A stretch of 64,000 bases of DNA from Tetragonia tetragonoides (taxonomy: Eukaryota > Streptophyta > Magnoliopsida > Caryophyllales > Aizoaceae). Location of the stretch: the NCBI GenBank assembly GCA_038025085.1, contig CM076151.1, forward strand, positions 11,010,501 to 11,074,500, in the 5' to 3' direction. The position numbers and the translations under genes are program-made. The notes under the pieces are model-generated. The model saw only the letters and a program-made list of their open reading frames with translations. It had not been told where the DNA came from and searched no databases. Position 1 is the stretch's first letter, and every line of letters starts with the position of its first letter. Positions 46,437 to 58,439 of this stretch are shown here, in pieces.

Positions 46437-47467
46437 ATCACTAATGTCAAGAACTAACAATCCGCTCAAATTTTGTAGTGGCACGGCCAGTTCTCCATGA
46501 AAGCTGTTGTTGCGCAAGCTCAACACCTGAAGCCAATGCAGAGCACTAATGGAAGTGGGCAGAGCACCAGTGAAATTGTTGTTTCCTAGGTCTAGATAAT
46601 AGAGTTGATCAAAATTTATGGAGCAGGAATCGAGTCTGAAATTCCTGCATTAGTTAGATAAAGCAGTGTGAAGTTTGTTTGCGTAAGAAGCCAGTTGGGG
46701 AAAGAAGGGCCAACCTTGCAGTTCCTCAAGTACATATAGTCCAGCTGAAATGGAGGAATCCAATTGACATTGAACTTGAGCTCCAGTGCTTGATTATTAT
46801 CCAAGCTCAAAGAAGTTAATCTCGAAAGATTTGACAAGTGCCTCTCGGAGAGAATGCCTTGGAGTATGTTGTTAGAAAGATCCAGATCTGTCAGTAAAGT
46901 GAATTTGTTGATCAACTCCGGAACTGGACCCTGAAGTCGATTACCGCCCAGACTCAAGTACTCTAGTTTGGTGGAGGCACAATTAGATAAGGGTTGGATG
47001 ATGCTGGAGATGTCGTTAGTTAGGTTGTTGTAGGTTAAGTCTAGCCTTTGTAAACTACATAAGCCAACATTGCTACTGCTTTTTGCCTGGGGAATCCATT
47101 GCAAATGATTAAAGCTGAGGTCCAGCTGATTCAAATGCTTCAACTCGAAGAGAGAAGGACCCACTTTACCTTGCAGACAACCGTCATGATCGGATACCGT
47201 CCCAGGAAGGTCGAGGGAGATGACACCGCGGGTATGGTTGCTGCAGGTGACACCAAGCCATGTACAACAGTCTGGTTGGTTAATGTCTCCCCAAGAGGAC
47301 AACAGGCTGCAGTTATCAACCTCAATGACCTCTTTGAATTTGAGCAGGGCCTCTCTCTCCTGATCGATGCATCGGATGGTTCCATTATTTGTGCTTAAAC
47401 CACAGCTGAAGTAGGACAGCAAGAGCCAAGCAAGCACAAAGAGAAGCCAAGGGAACACTATTTTCAT
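46437..47467 (-). pseudogene. Truncated EIX2-like RLP, unit 2
   Basis: Starts at 47467 with signal peptide MKIVFPWLLFVLAWLLLSYF. The LRRNT cap (RCIDQEREALLKFKEVIEVD; CCTWLGVTCSNHT) follows, then about eight LRRs (LDLSFNHLQWI, LDLTYNNLTNDIS, LSLGGNRLQGPVPE, LDLSNNILQGI, CKVGPSFPNWLL). The frame ends at 46616 after GISDSIPAP. Downstream, about 180 bases encode a later LRR stretch (YYLDLGNNNFTGALP, LRNNSFHGELAVPL) in another frame. The middle repeats have therefore been deleted, and no transmembrane segment or tail follows. Confidence 0.87.
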
Positions 47468-47770
47468 AGGAGGGTATGTCTATGGCAAGAAATAGCTCAT
47501 GCAACTCCAATAATGGTGAATTTCTTTGGGTGCAATTTGCAAAGTTTGTTTTGTAATATATGTTTAATCATCGACGAAAGATCACCTTGGTTACAATACA
47601 CCTTTTCGTCTCACTTTTTCTCTCCTCACTTTTCTTCATTGTCTTTACTTCTGCTCAACCATATAACATCTTTGCTTTAACATGAGCACAAACACATCGG
47701 CTCTGCTTTTGTAACAAATGTAGGAATAGAACAAAAAACAGTGGGAATAGAAGATAGAATACAAAGGGAA
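47468..47770. other. Spacer between the truncated and intact RLP genes
   Basis: Upstream sequence of the truncated RLP and 3' flank of the intact one; 47605-47770 match 28043-28208. Confidence 0.6.
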
Positions 47771-50224
47771 TCACTGATTAACTTCTCCCTTCCTCTTAGC
47801 AATACACAAAGCGAACCTCACATAGAGCTGATCCTTTGTATCATCCAAGAAGCGGAAACAGGCATGTCTCCAGGATATTTTCAGGATTAAACTCCCGCAA
47901 ACTACCCAAAATCCTATAATAAAACCAAGCAAGACACTTATGTACAGCCCTGGAAATAGATCGTCACTCTCTTTCTCTTCATGTTGAGGGCGGCTGTTAT
48001 TTGGTGCTTCATCTCCGGCACACTTGGAAAGTGGAAGCCCACACAGTAGTGGGTTCCCACTATAATTTGAAGGATCAAAGCTCTGTAGCTGTGTGCCCTG
48101 TGGAATTCTTCCCGATAGGTTGTTGTTTGACAAATCCAACATTTCCAGAGAAGCCACATTAGCCAGGCTTGCCGGGATTCGGCCAGAAAGATGGTTGCTT
48201 GATATATCAAGAAATTGCAAAGCTATTAACTCCCCGATGTTTGATGGAATGCTACCTGTCAAATTGTTTCCGGCCAAGTCCAAGGAGGACAAACCTCTGA
48301 GAGCACAAATTCCATTGGGAATTTGTCCTTGTAGCTTGTTGTATGAAATGGCAATGGATTTCACAAATTCCCAAGATTCCGTAAAGAGTCGCTCTTTTGT
48401 TTTCCACATAATTACGCTTTTGCTAAAAATAGCCATGTAACGAGAGGCATTTGTCATTCCAGTGAGATTGTATATGCATTCTGGAATAGTTCCCGAGAAT
48501 CGGTTGGCTGAAAGATCCAAAACGTGGAGGCTGGATAATTGACAAATGCTTAAAGGGAGCTTTCCCTCAAAATTGTTGTTTCGTAGGTTGAAAAAGCTAA
48601 TTTGTTTATTGGAGCTCCCAATCGTAGGGGGTATATACCCAGTAAAAGAGTTATGACTAATTTCTAGACTAGACAACTTTGTAATGTTCTTCAGTAGTAA
48701 AAACGGTTCACCATAAAAGCTGTTGTTACGCAAGCTCAAAATCTCAAGCTGGTTCAAAGCAGCAATAGATGTGGGCAGAACTCCAGTGAAATTATTGTTT
48801 CCCAGGTGGAGATAATGTAGTTGATCAAAATTGACCCAACAATCTGGAAGCTCACCTTCTAACAAGTTGTCTGAAAGGTCAAGGCTTTGTAGCATGATTT
48901 TAGTTTTGGGACACAAGAGAGTACCATTGATCTTATTGTGTGAAAGTTCCAAATACTTGAGACCAGACGGCAAGGTGTCCCAAAAAGCAGGTGGAATAGA
49001 GTCTTGAATTCGCGTATTAACTAGATTAAGGTCAAAGAAGTTAGTTTGGGTAAGAAGCCAGTTGGGGAAAGAAGGGCCAACCTTGCAGTTACTCAGGTCT
49101 ATAATTTCCAGCTGAAATGGAGGAATCCAATTGGCACTGATGTTGATTACCAGTGCTTGATTATCGTGCAACAACAAAGAATTTAATCTAGAAAGATTTG
49201 AGAGGTGCCTCTCTGAGACAGTGCCTTGGAGCATGTTGTAAGAAAGATCTAGTTCTCTCAACAAAGTGAATTTGTTGACTGACTCGGGAATTGTACCCCG
49301 CAGTCCCGTATTTCTTAGTGTAAGGTGTGAGAAGTTAGTTTGGGTAAGAAGCCAGTTGGGGAAAGAAGAGCCTATCTTGCAGTTACTCAAGTATATCCAG
49401 TCCAGCTGAAATGGAGGAATCCAATTGGCACTGATGTTCACCACTAGTGCTGGATTATCGGCCAACCACAAATAAGTTAATCTGGAAAGATTAGACAAGT
49501 GCCTCTCTGAGACAGTGCCTTGGAGGGTGTTGTCATAAAGATGTAGGTATGTCAATAGAGAAAATTTGTTAATGGACTCGGGAACTGGACCCCACAGTCG
49601 ATTACTTTCCAGACCCAAGTACTCTAGTTTGGGGGAGGCACAATTAGATAAGGGTTGGATGATGCTCGAGATGTCGTTACTTAAGTTGTTGTGCCTTAAG
49701 TCTAGCATTTTTAAACTACATAATAAGCTATTAGCAGCGGCACGGCTTTTTGGCGGGGTAATCCATTGCAAATTATTGAAGCTGAGGTCCAAGTAAGTCA
49801 AGTGTTTCAACTCAAGGAGAGAAGGACTCACTTTACCTTCTAAATTATTGTAGCTTAGGTCCAAGTAATTCAAATGCTTCAACTCGAGGAGAGAAGGACC
49901 CACTTTACCTTGGAGACATGGGTTACCATGAAGATGGAGCTCGATGACATGGCCTGTGTGGTTGCTGCAGGTGACACCAAACCAAGTGCAGCAGTCTGGA
50001 TTTTGGTGATGGTCTCCCCAAGACGACAGGATTCCGCAGTAATCAACCTGAATGCCGTCTTTGAATTTGAGCAAGGCCTCTCTCTCATGGTCGATGCACC
50101 GGAGGATGGTGCCATTATTATTATTAGTGCTTACACCATCGGAACCATTGCTCAAGTAGGACAGCAATAATAGCCAACCAACCACAATCAGAAGCCAAGA
50201 GGATGACAATAATGCTAATTTCAT
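47771..50224 (-). CDS. EIX2-like receptor-like protein (LRR-RLP), intact
   Basis: 817 codons with no intron. RLPs of this class are plasma-membrane pattern receptors that lack a kinase and signal through SOBIR1/BAK1-type partners; tomato EIX2 recognises fungal xylanase. Features in order: signal peptide (residues 1-27), LRRNT cap (RCIDHEREALLKFKDG; PDCCTWFGVTCSNHTGHV), and about 25 LRRs of the plant LxGxIP type. An island region (YMAIFSKSVIMWKTKERL) precedes the last four LRRs. An acidic juxtamembrane stretch (HEEKESDDLFPG), a transmembrane helix (ISVLLGFIIGFWVVCGSLIL) and a short basic tail (WRHACFRFLDDTKDQLYV) close it. Repeats LNYLDLSYNNLEGKV and LTYLDLSFNNLQWI reflect a local LRR duplication. 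The ligand is unknown. Confidence 0.92.
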   Translation of the reverse strand: MKLALLSSSWLLIVVGWLLLLSYLSNGSDGVSTNNNNGTILRCIDHEREALLKFKDGIQVDYCGILSSWGDHHQNPDCCTWFGVTCSNHTGHVIELHLHGNPCLQGKVGPSLLELKHLNYLDLSYNNLEGKVSPSLLELKHLTYLDLSFNNLQWITPPKSRAAANSLLCSLKMLDLRHNNLSNDISSIIQPLSNCASPKLEYLGLESNRLWGPVPESINKFSLLTYLHLYDNTLQGTVSERHLSNLSRLTYLWLADNPALVVNISANWIPPFQLDWIYLSNCKIGSSFPNWLLTQTNFSHLTLRNTGLRGTIPESVNKFTLLRELDLSYNMLQGTVSERHLSNLSRLNSLLLHDNQALVINISANWIPPFQLEIIDLSNCKVGPSFPNWLLTQTNFFDLNLVNTRIQDSIPPAFWDTLPSGLKYLELSHNKINGTLLCPKTKIMLQSLDLSDNLLEGELPDCWVNFDQLHYLHLGNNNFTGVLPTSIAALNQLEILSLRNNSFYGEPFLLLKNITKLSSLEISHNSFTGYIPPTIGSSNKQISFFNLRNNNFEGKLPLSICQLSSLHVLDLSANRFSGTIPECIYNLTGMTNASRYMAIFSKSVIMWKTKERLFTESWEFVKSIAISYNKLQGQIPNGICALRGLSSLDLAGNNLTGSIPSNIGELIALQFLDISSNHLSGRIPASLANVASLEMLDLSNNNLSGRIPQGTQLQSFDPSNYSGNPLLCGLPLSKCAGDEAPNNSRPQHEEKESDDLFPGLYISVLLGFIIGFWVVCGSLILKISWRHACFRFLDDTKDQLYVRFALCIAKRKGEVNQ

Positions 50225-50350
50225 GGGAGGAATATTATTCTTATTATTATTATGGGTATGAGATGATTCAGATCGATCAAAAAGGTGCTGAGTGTGTTTG
50301 TGTAGAACCCAAGCTTGCTTGTTTAGTTAATTAAGGGGACGGACGAGCAT

Positions 50351-50360
50351 GTATTTATAG
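50351..50360 (-). promoter_or_regulatory. TATA box of the intact RLP
   Basis: CTATAAATAC on the minus strand about 130 bases upstream of the ATG, conserved in the unit-1 paralogue. Confidence 0.6.
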
Positions 50361-50615
50361 AGAGATATTCACGTATGTATGTATGTGATGATTAAATCCG
50401 GAAAATTGTTCTCACAAGACGACCAACACTTTAGACTTCACTACTAGTGTTGCTACATAAAAGAACAGGTGTTGTTCATCTTTTATTTTCTGGTTGGATA
50501 ATCAAAAGTCATTCATTGACTCCAAGTCTTCAATATAAAAGGTTGTACTAGGACTAGGAGGTACCACAATGAAACTTCCTATGGTTCCCCATCCTCAAGG
50601 ACACACGGTAAATGA
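50361..50615. other. Upstream flank of the intact RLP
   Basis: Unique relative to unit 1 beyond the first bases. No gene is visible. Confidence 0.5.
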
Positions 50616-50619
50616 AACT

Positions 50620-51868
50620 ACAAAAATATCTTTATTGGATTTTTATTATTATAGAAGACGCTTTCTTAAAAGACATCAATCATTAGCCTCTATTATATAA
50701 ATGAAGTGTCTCATGCTTTGTCTAATTCTTCATGCCTAGTCTAATTTGTTTTTCTTATGACATTCTGACCATGCCAAGCTTATAGGTATCTTTTTCTTGT
50801 TCATAATAATTTAGTCAAGACTACTAATTTAGTTTCATATCTCCACACATGCTATGTCGACGTCAATCCAAGCCTGGTCTGGAAGACATCGGGAAAATTG
50901 CTCTCGCAGAAGAGGCGTACAGAGTATTAGTTACTACAGAGATGACCATGTGGCTCATCTTTTGTTGCTTGTCTATCACGGTTGGATAATCACAAGTCTT
51001 TCAAATAATTGACTGCAAGTCTTCTAAGGTTGTACTAGCCTAGCCTAGCCTAGCATTCGTAATTCATTAAGTAAATTTAGTTTGAGTTTATATCTAAATC
51101 CATCCTAAACACCTCTGTTCCCTCTCTTTTATCTAAGAGTTAAGAAAATTTTGATAGGAACAGTAAAGTTGGTCATGATACTAGATTTTATGGCACAGAT
51201 CATGAGTTCAATTTCCACGCATCAGGCCTCTTTGTTGAACTAATATGCAAACTTATCCTTTTGGATTGATTGATGTACGTAATTTACATGCTATTGTATA
51301 CACTCGAAGTTTATCTACTACACATACATGATAAGAGATTGCGGGTTCTCATATCAGACAATCTACACCATCTCAAAAAGTGAAGAAGAAAGACAAATCA
51401 GACCCCAAAACATCCACTTGAGGCAAAGACGAAAAGAGGGTCCATCAATAATATATATCCATAGATGATAAATTTGATTCATTTTTGCAAGTCTTGCCCA
51501 AGGTACACAATAACATAGACGACTTACCCACCACCCCCTCAAGTCTTGCGGTACCTGGCCTCCAAATTAGCCCTACATCACATATGCCAACAAACGTGTG
51601 GAATACTCTGAGATGAAAATTCCAAATTTTCCATATTGAAACAAAATAATATGTCGACCAAGAAAACTGCACGACTGTCTTATATTAGATGCAGGATAAT
51701 CTGACTTCTTCCCCTTCATGAAATCCTCGTCCAGTTCCATACTTAGCTTTCAGGGAATCTATGGTTCTAAAAGAACGTAGTAGTGGTGCTGAAAAAAAGC
51801 ATTTTTTACTTTTTTAGTCTAGCTCCCGTAGTGTAACATTTTTCCTAGAGTCCAGGGTTGCCCTTATG
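50620..51868. repeat. Unit-B distal module, copy 2
   Basis: Matches 32970-34481, lacking a block of about 260 bp present there. A four-copy (CCTAG)-type run lies at 51037-51054 (three copies in unit 1). Confidence 0.8.
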
Positions 51869-52230
51869 TAGCGCTGTTCATTTTCCGGCCCAGACCACAC
51901 TTTTGGACCGGCCAAACCGGGTTTCGGTCCGGTCTGGACCGGATGGGAAATGATTTCAAAAGTATTAAACCGGTCTTGTGCTCTTTTTTAAAAGTTTCGG
52001 CCCGGTCCAAGACCTGATACATGTTATCGACTGAAATCAGTTGCAAGGTATGGGACTTGTCCCACATCGGTTGTATGGGCAACCAATGTGGGGTTTATAG
52101 ACCAAATGGGCTCTACCACCTAATAGGCTAGTCTTTTGGGATGGTCCTCCTCTTTGGTTCATAACAATACAATCCGGTCCGATTTCAGACCGAACACGAG
52201 TGATGTTGGTCTGGACCGGTGAACAGCCCT
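51869..52230. mobile_element. MITE with GCTGTTCA ends and GGTCCGGTCTGGACC core
   Basis: The left end GTAGCGCTGTTCATTTTCCG and, inverted, the right end GTAGGGCTGTTCACCGGTCC match, followed by (C/T)CAGACC on both arms. Internal ACCGG/CCGGT palindromes abound. It has no coding capacity. Its left part recurs at 34482-34590. Confidence 0.7.
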
Positions 52231-53700
52231 ACTCGTCCTTATAAACCCAGATTTAAAATAAGATCCTTAAAACACCCAGAAAAGCATAACATTTCTAGTA
52301 TGCAAATTGGGACCAAAATCATGTTTTATCAGAAGTAGGGGAAGCCAGTTCAACCAGCCAACACTATATAGTGAGGTCATCTTAATCACGCACATAGATT
52401 GACCAACACTTATACAGCCGATAAAAGACAGCAAACAACAGTTTGATTAACTAGAAATCTTACATAGATGAAGCCATGAAGATCTTGAAGCAAAATATGC
52501 TTCTAATGAGTCAACTTGCGGTACTACTTGTAATCTTTTTCTTATGATTTTTAAGTCTACAAAGAAATCTCATCAATTCCCTGAATGATGATCCCTATTT
52601 CCTATGATTCTTCTTACATATTATGTTTCATACTAAAGCATAAAGTCAAGACCCAAAAAGGTTTTTAAAAAATCCTAAACATAAGAAAGAGTCAAACTTT
52701 CTTCAAGCTTGTCTCACTTTAACAGGGAAACAGAATCCAGGATTTTGCCATTTAGGTTATGCCTGTAGGTGACAGAGTGAGCTCGGATTAGGGCGTTCGT
52801 GCTAGAGCCTCTCCAGGGCTTCAACCTACTCAGGTATATTACCTCACATACTTCCCATTATCCATCTGTCCTTTACCATCCTTCCAGACATTCTCAACAT
52901 GTAACAGCTTACAGCTTTATTTTCCCACCTTAAACCCAATTGGTGAGCTTTGCCAATCACAAGTAATTAAGCCATACCCAATTGTTGTAAAAAAAAATTC
53001 TCCTATAGACCCATCACCTTAGTGTATGGAGCAATAAAAATCACAAGAGAAATAGTCAGAGATATATGTACATATATATAAAGAGACATGGGTTCAAATC
53101 CTATCACCCACCTAGTGAGGGATTTATCCCCTCTCCCCCCTCCTAGGTGGGGCCTCCTTTCCATCGTAAAAAAAAAAACATATATATATAGAGAGAGAGA
53201 GAAGGGTACCTGGTCATAAAAATCTTTGGTGGCAAGGATTCCCGTTTGTATGCAGAGGTCTTCACCTAATATACCCATTTGTCCAATTTCATTCCCATAT
53301 ACTTCTCTCTCCCCTGCTCTCTAAAAATGAAATTACAATTGAACATTATACTGTTTGTCAGATGGCATGCAAAGGGCAAGTAAATTGCAAAACCAACCTT
53401 TATGGAACAATCTTTAGTCAATGAAATATGAACAATTGAATGTAAAGTAACCAATGCAACTAGGAATGAACAAGCCAATTTGAAAGCTGGTACAGCAAAT
53501 TAGTAGGACCAATGGCATTTAAGATTGAATTCTATTTCAAAAGAGAGAAAACGCCTGGTCATCGTCCGTCACCGCCATCACAACATCTATTCAAGCCCTG
53601 TAAACAAAAACACCAAAATCATACAAAAATTTAATAAACATATCAAACAAAGACATCATGAGAGAGGGACATACTCTTGAAACCCCAGAGAGGGAAATAC
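52231..53700. other. Intergenic DNA
   Basis: No gene is recognised. It contains a SINE 3' fragment at 53080-53180 and a short (AT)n/(AG)n run at 53180-53203. Confidence 0.5.
53080..53180 (+). mobile_element. SINE 3' fragment
   Basis: A B-box-like GGGTTCAAATCCTATC is followed by about 70 bases and an A-run (53167-53178) that leads into (TA)n. The A-box region is not clear. It is of a different family from the 556-745 SINE. Confidence 0.5.
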
Positions 53701-53714
53701 TCAAGACTCATAAT

Positions 53715-54109
53715 CTATAAGTTGATTGAGACACATAACCTGCAGACTCGCGGTCCAACTTTACAGATCACTGCATCATGAATTTCCAAACCAAGCCACA
53801 AATTCTCTAATCCAGAACAACCCTTCAAAACCACAGTGGTAAGTGTATATAGGGTAGACATAGTTTTGAAAACCCAGAGAGCATCTTGGTACTGATAGTG
53901 GGTCACATTGTCATAGCTCTTGATCTTAACATTGAAAAAGATGATATTTTTCTCAGGAATTTCGTCGAACAGGTGGCGTGCGGTACCCAATTGACCACGA
54001 CTGCATACACTCTGATCAATTTCAGTGCAATAGACGGGTTTAAATGATGATTTTGATCGATTAAGATGTAACACAAAGCCATTTCAAGGTTTTGGCATCT
54101 GGGTATCAT
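53715..54109 (-). pseudogene. Pentatricopeptide repeat (PLS-type) fragment
   Basis: The minus strand encodes PPR motifs: ARHLFDEIPEKNIIFFNVKI, then ALWVFKTM, and the long-variant motif TTVVLKGCSGLENLWLGLEIH. These read like the repeats of organellar RNA-editing PPR proteins, which are usually 500 residues or longer. Only about 100 residues remain and frames shift at both ends. No E or DYW domain is found. Confidence 0.7.
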
Positions 54110-54470
54110 GAGTCCAAAATTTGGTTACACAGACAGATCCGGTTTAGGGTGAGAAGAGCTACCAATTATTTACATGTTAGTTGACGAGCCGATCCACTCA
54201 ATTACTTAAGCGCTCTTTTTTTCTCCGAGCGTCAATTATAACTGCAAATCGAGGTTTGGGAGAGTAACATCACGTTTGGTTGCTTTGTAAGTGAGAAAAA
54301 CTAAAAACCTATATAATTAGTTTAAAACACAAATATTAAAATCAGGACTTGACAAATCAGTCTCTGACATGTAAGTTGAGTTGTATATTCCTCTGCCTAC
54401 TCAGCCAACGAAAAAAAAGGGAAAAAGAAAAAGAAAAACAAAACCAATCGTGCCCAAAGGCCAAAACATG
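54110..54470. other. Intergenic DNA
   Basis: No gene or RNA is seen. Confidence 0.5.
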
Positions 54471-54684
54471 TGTGGACTTAGTCCATGATGGACCAATATT
54501 TAGAGTCACCTCTACTTCACCTAGAGTCACCCCTCAAATTTATACTTGGCACCACCCTTAGTTTACCTGGAGTCATTCCCCTACTTTACTTGGAGTCACC
54601 CTCCTACTTTACCTGGAGCCACCCCCTACTTCACCTGCAGCCACCCCTCAAAATTACTTGGTCCACGATGGACTAAGTTTACAC
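54471..54684. mobile_element. Short inverted-repeat element with internal minisatellite, copy 2
   Basis: The ends ACTTAGTCCATGATGGACCAA and TTGGTCCACGATGGACTAAG are almost perfect inverted repeats. The interior has CACCTGGAGTCACCCTCC-type tandem units, fewer than at 30936-31184. Flanks to about 54840 also match 31185-31335. Confidence 0.75.
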
Positions 54685-54840
54685 AAGACATGCTGGTTAC
54701 CCACTTTCCACTAAACCCGTTATAGCCCAGCCCATTATTATATTCACGAGGCTTTATTGGAGCATGCAAATACAATTGGGCTGGAGTCGGTTGTACCTCT
54801 CTATGAAGACCTTCTAATGGTGGAACGAATTACTTTATGA

Positions 54841-55688
54841 ATCACTCCTTACCCACTAAACACCCGGCCATAACATAGTCTTAATTTCAGTAGATAGTGT
54901 TCATCACGATATAAATGCTAGAATTGCATATCTTTGACATTAAGTGCTTATTGGTTGATGTTTTCTTCTCTAGCAAATGGGAAACCTCTTTTGAAGGACA
55001 AGACGATCAAGACTTTAGATTGAAGTACTTGTGTTACTATATACAGAAAACATCACGTGGTTCATTCTTTGTTTTTGGGAAATGCTAAGCTTACACATAG
55101 TACACTATATATTAGTGTGTTTTGAGTCTATCTCTCTCCTCTACCCCACACCCACAATACCCTCATAAAATTCAAAGGAGCCCACAAGAGAGGAGAGAAA
55201 TAGACTAATAAACACATTTGTGTATATATTACATTTACAATGAGTGTAAACCAATCATGTTCCTTTGTTTTTTGCTTCTCTATAACGGTTGTCATTCATA
55301 TAATTGACTGCAAGTCTTGAATCAAAGGTTATTTCTTCCTAAGATTGAACTTAAGCAACAGAGTAACATTGATTTGTCCCCCACTCCTCAAGGACACGCC
55401 GTAAAGGTCACTCCCTAACTAACCGTTTAAATCAAATCAAATCAAATTCTCCACTAGCAAATGGGCAAAATAGACCGCTGAACTTTCAATTATTAGTTTA
55501 CGCTCCAAAATTAATTAAAGTGAATTATTAATGAAACACTCGTACTTCTATAGTTTTAATGTTTAGTAACAAAACTATGTCCATTTAATATTAAAAAAAA
55601 AAACAAAAAAACTATGTCCTAAGAATTAGAAGTAGTGTGGTTAATTAGTAGAGTCATTAACTACTTACATGATTAGTATTGTACTGGA
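54841..55688. other. Intergenic DNA
   Basis: Contains (AAATC)n at 55432-55446. Bases 55010-55420 loosely resemble RLP-upstream sequence near 50400-50600 (AAGTCTTGAAT, CCTCAAGGACAC). No gene is visible. Confidence 0.45.
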
Positions 55689-55696
55689 CATGTATC
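55689..55696. repeat. 8-bp target-site duplication, left (CATGTATC)
   Basis: CATGTATC flanks the hAT derivative on both sides (again at 58081-58088). Confidence 0.87.
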
Positions 55697-58080
55697 CAGT
55701 GGCGGATGCAAAGGGGGACAGGAGGGGACAGTGGTCACCCCTTTTTTGGAAAAAAAAATCTGTGACTTTTCTTTTTCTTTTTTCTTTTTTTTTTTTTTGC
55801 AAGTGAGACTTACTGACTTAGGTCCTCAAACAAATCAGTAGACTAAAGCAAACCCATTACCCAAGACATAACTCTTCTCTCTCACCATCTCAAGTTCTCA
55901 ACTCTCGCAGTCTCGCCTGGCCCCTCGACAGTCGAGTGAGTCGACAGTACCGGAGTACCGGACTACTGGGCTACCGCCTACCGGCGCCGGAGTTTTGGCT
56001 TGACGAGTTGACGACGAAGCTTGACGGTGACGGCGACGCCAAGGCTATTGCAATTCTGCAAAAGTGCGAATCAATTCTTTTGTTTGTTGAGGTACACCTC
56101 CTTAGTTCTTTCTCTCAATCCCTCTCTCCATAGCTAGTATAGATTATAACTTGTGGGTTTTGAGTTAGAACTTAGAAATTGAATGAATTTGAGTAATTGG
56201 GGTTATTTGAATCAAATAAGTTGAAATTAGGGTTTGAAACATAATTTATTTGATTGGTTTGAGTAATATTGTGAATTGATTATTCATAAATTGAATAAAT
56301 GTTTAAAGGTGTATATATGTGTTTGATATTTGCTACACAAATCTATTCTAACTTGAAGAAGGTGAAATTTGTTTGTTGTTTTGAATTATTATTGCAGTAT
56401 ACTTTTTTTTTCTGGTTGATATATTGCCATTGTGTAGTGTATGTGTTGTTCTGTTCCAATACTAACTCAAGGTTGGGCTTTCGGAGCTTGTTACTCTGGA
56501 GGTTTGATGTGCTCAGTATTTCTGTCCTATTTGTAAGTATACAAAAGCAATTAAGAAATGTGATTAGTTATTGTCGTATTAATTGTTTTCTAGTGTGATC
56601 AGTAGGTTCTTCTGGTTAATAAGATGATAATCTATGACTCATGTGTTGTCATTGCTAACAAATTTTCCTTACTTGTGTGACATGAGTTCTGTTTTGCTGG
56701 TGAAACCTATATGAGTTCTGTTTTTGTCCTATTTGTTATCTCGATTTCTGAAGTTAAAGTTTTGTTCTGATTCTCTCGTATTTAGTTTGTCTATCTTCTT
56801 AACTGATTAAGATCAACTATAAACTGTCCCCGAGCATTTAACACTGAGATTGGTCATAGAAGTTATGTTTTGTTTTCTCTATTTTATTCCTTGAGCATAA
56901 TTCATATAATTAAATTCAAATTTGTGTATATGTTAATTCATTTTGATACACTTGCAAATGTGATTGATTTGTATCCTACCATTCTTAGTGTGCTTGAACA
57001 AGTGGGGAAGACTAGTTCACATCCAGAAGATCGAGTGAAAGCACAGTCCATTGTGTTTTCGTTAGAATCTTATGAGTTCATTTTCATGGCACACTTGATG
57101 TTGACTATATTTGGATATACAAATGATTTGAGTGTTGCTTTGCAAAGGAAGGATCAAGATATTGTTAATGCAATGATGCTAGTTCGTATTACTAAGGAGC
57201 GATTGCAAAACCTAAGACTAAGTGAGGATGGATGGAAAGATTTTAAAATTGAGGTTGATGCATTTTGTGGTAAACATGACATTGAAATTCCAGATATGGT
57301 TGCTCCATTTGTTGCTCGGGGAAGAGCAAAGCGTTTTTTCAGTGACATCTCAAATGAACATCATCATCATATTGATGTCTTCAATAGAGTGATTGATCAC
57401 CAACTTCAAGAGCTTAATAACCGATTTGACGAGGTAAACATGAAATTGCTTGTTTGTATGACTTGTTTAAGTCCTCTTGATTCTTTTTCATCTTTTGATA
57501 AGAAAAAATTGGTTAGACTTGCCGAGTTTTATCCTAACGAATTTTCAAGTGTTGCTTTGATGAAATTTGGATTTCAACTTGAGAATTACATTGTGGATAT
57601 GAGGAATGATGAGAAATTTGACGAATTGAAAAACCTTAACGAGCTTTCCATAAAGCTTGTTGAGACAAAGAAGCATGTGGTGTATGATCAAGTCTATTTG
57701 CTTCTAACACTAGTGTTGATTCTCCCGGTGGCAACGACAAGTGTGGAGAGAGTATTCTCTTCAATGAAATATGTCAAGAATAAAGTGCAGAATAGTATGG
57801 GCAATCAATTATTGAATGATTGTTTGGTCACTTTCGTAGAGAAAGATGTCTTTAATGAAGTAACCAATGATGAGGTGCTCCATTGGTTCCAAAATATGAA
57901 GACTCGTCGAGGACAATGTAATTTTTATTTGGTTATTTTGTTTTCTTTTTCTTCTACCCGCGTTAGTTGTAATGTGGAATTGTATGACAGTCTGATATTG
58001 AACTTTTTTTGATGTAATATGTATCGATGATTTTTACTTGATTTTGTCACCCTATTTTCCGAATCCTGGATACGCCACTG
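55697..58080 (+). mobile_element. Internally deleted hAT transposon (2,384 bp)
   Basis: The ends are CAGTGGCGGATGCAAA and, inverted, CAGTGGCGTATCCAGG, with CATGTATC duplicated on both sides. The interior keeps 3' transposase sequence (56870-57960) but lacks the zinc finger and the first catalytic Asp region. A CT-rich leader, possible splice sites and a short open frame lie at 55870-56130. The ends differ from those of the element at 1708-6108, so this is a separate family. Confidence 0.88.
56870..58012 (+). pseudogene. hAT transposase C-terminal part
   Basis: The open frame is 380 codons. Credible homology starts near FDTLANVIDLYPTILSVLEQ (about 56940) and includes TNDLSVALQRKDQDIVNAM, MVAPFVARGRAKRFF, LNNRFDEVNMKLL and the dimerisation block LPVATTSVERVFSSMKYVKN, which carries the family's Glu. 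The Met at 56870 lies in AT-rich leader-like sequence and is probably not the native start. Without its N-terminal DNA-binding domain and first Asp it cannot transpose alone. Confidence 0.83.
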
Positions 58081-58088
58081 CATGTATC
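58081..58088. repeat. 8-bp target-site duplication, right (CATGTATC)
   Basis: Copy of 55689-55696 directly after the right terminus. Confidence 0.87.
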
Positions 58089-58129
58089 CCATGTTAAGCT
58101 TCATTTTTAGTTGAAAGTTGTTTAGAGAT

Positions 58130-58340
58130 CATGCCTCCCTTTCCTTACCGTCTCCGAGACCTTCGCTTTCATTCCCTCCCTCCTCCTAGACACCTCCTCC
58201 AAGAAGCAAATATCTACTGTTGTCTCCTCCCTATTGGCGGAGCTTCAGCTAGGACATTTATCAAACACTTAGTATGCAAAGGCTTATCTGGTGGAGAGAA
58301 AAGGGTCGAGGGTCTCAAAAGAGAAGAGCTTAACTTATTG
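58130..58340 (+). pseudogene. ABCG-type ABC transporter fragment
   Basis: One plus frame reads LPFLTVSETFAFIPSLLL followed by SSKKQISTVVSSLLAELQLG. This is the stretch after Walker A in ABCG half-transporters, where TVxETLxF and a helical EKxxxVxxxLxELxL segment occur. After a frameshift another frame reads VCKGLSGGEKRV, the ABC signature motif. Walker A, Walker B and the membrane domain are missing. The order and spacing support a small degraded nucleotide-binding-domain fragment. Confidence 0.7.
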
Positions 58341-58439
58341 CATGATATTGGAATTCTCAAAAGGCATATTTATAGGAGACCTTTTGAAAATCATCAATAT
58401 CAACTGAAAAATCCTAGGGGAATTGAGTCCTGATATATT

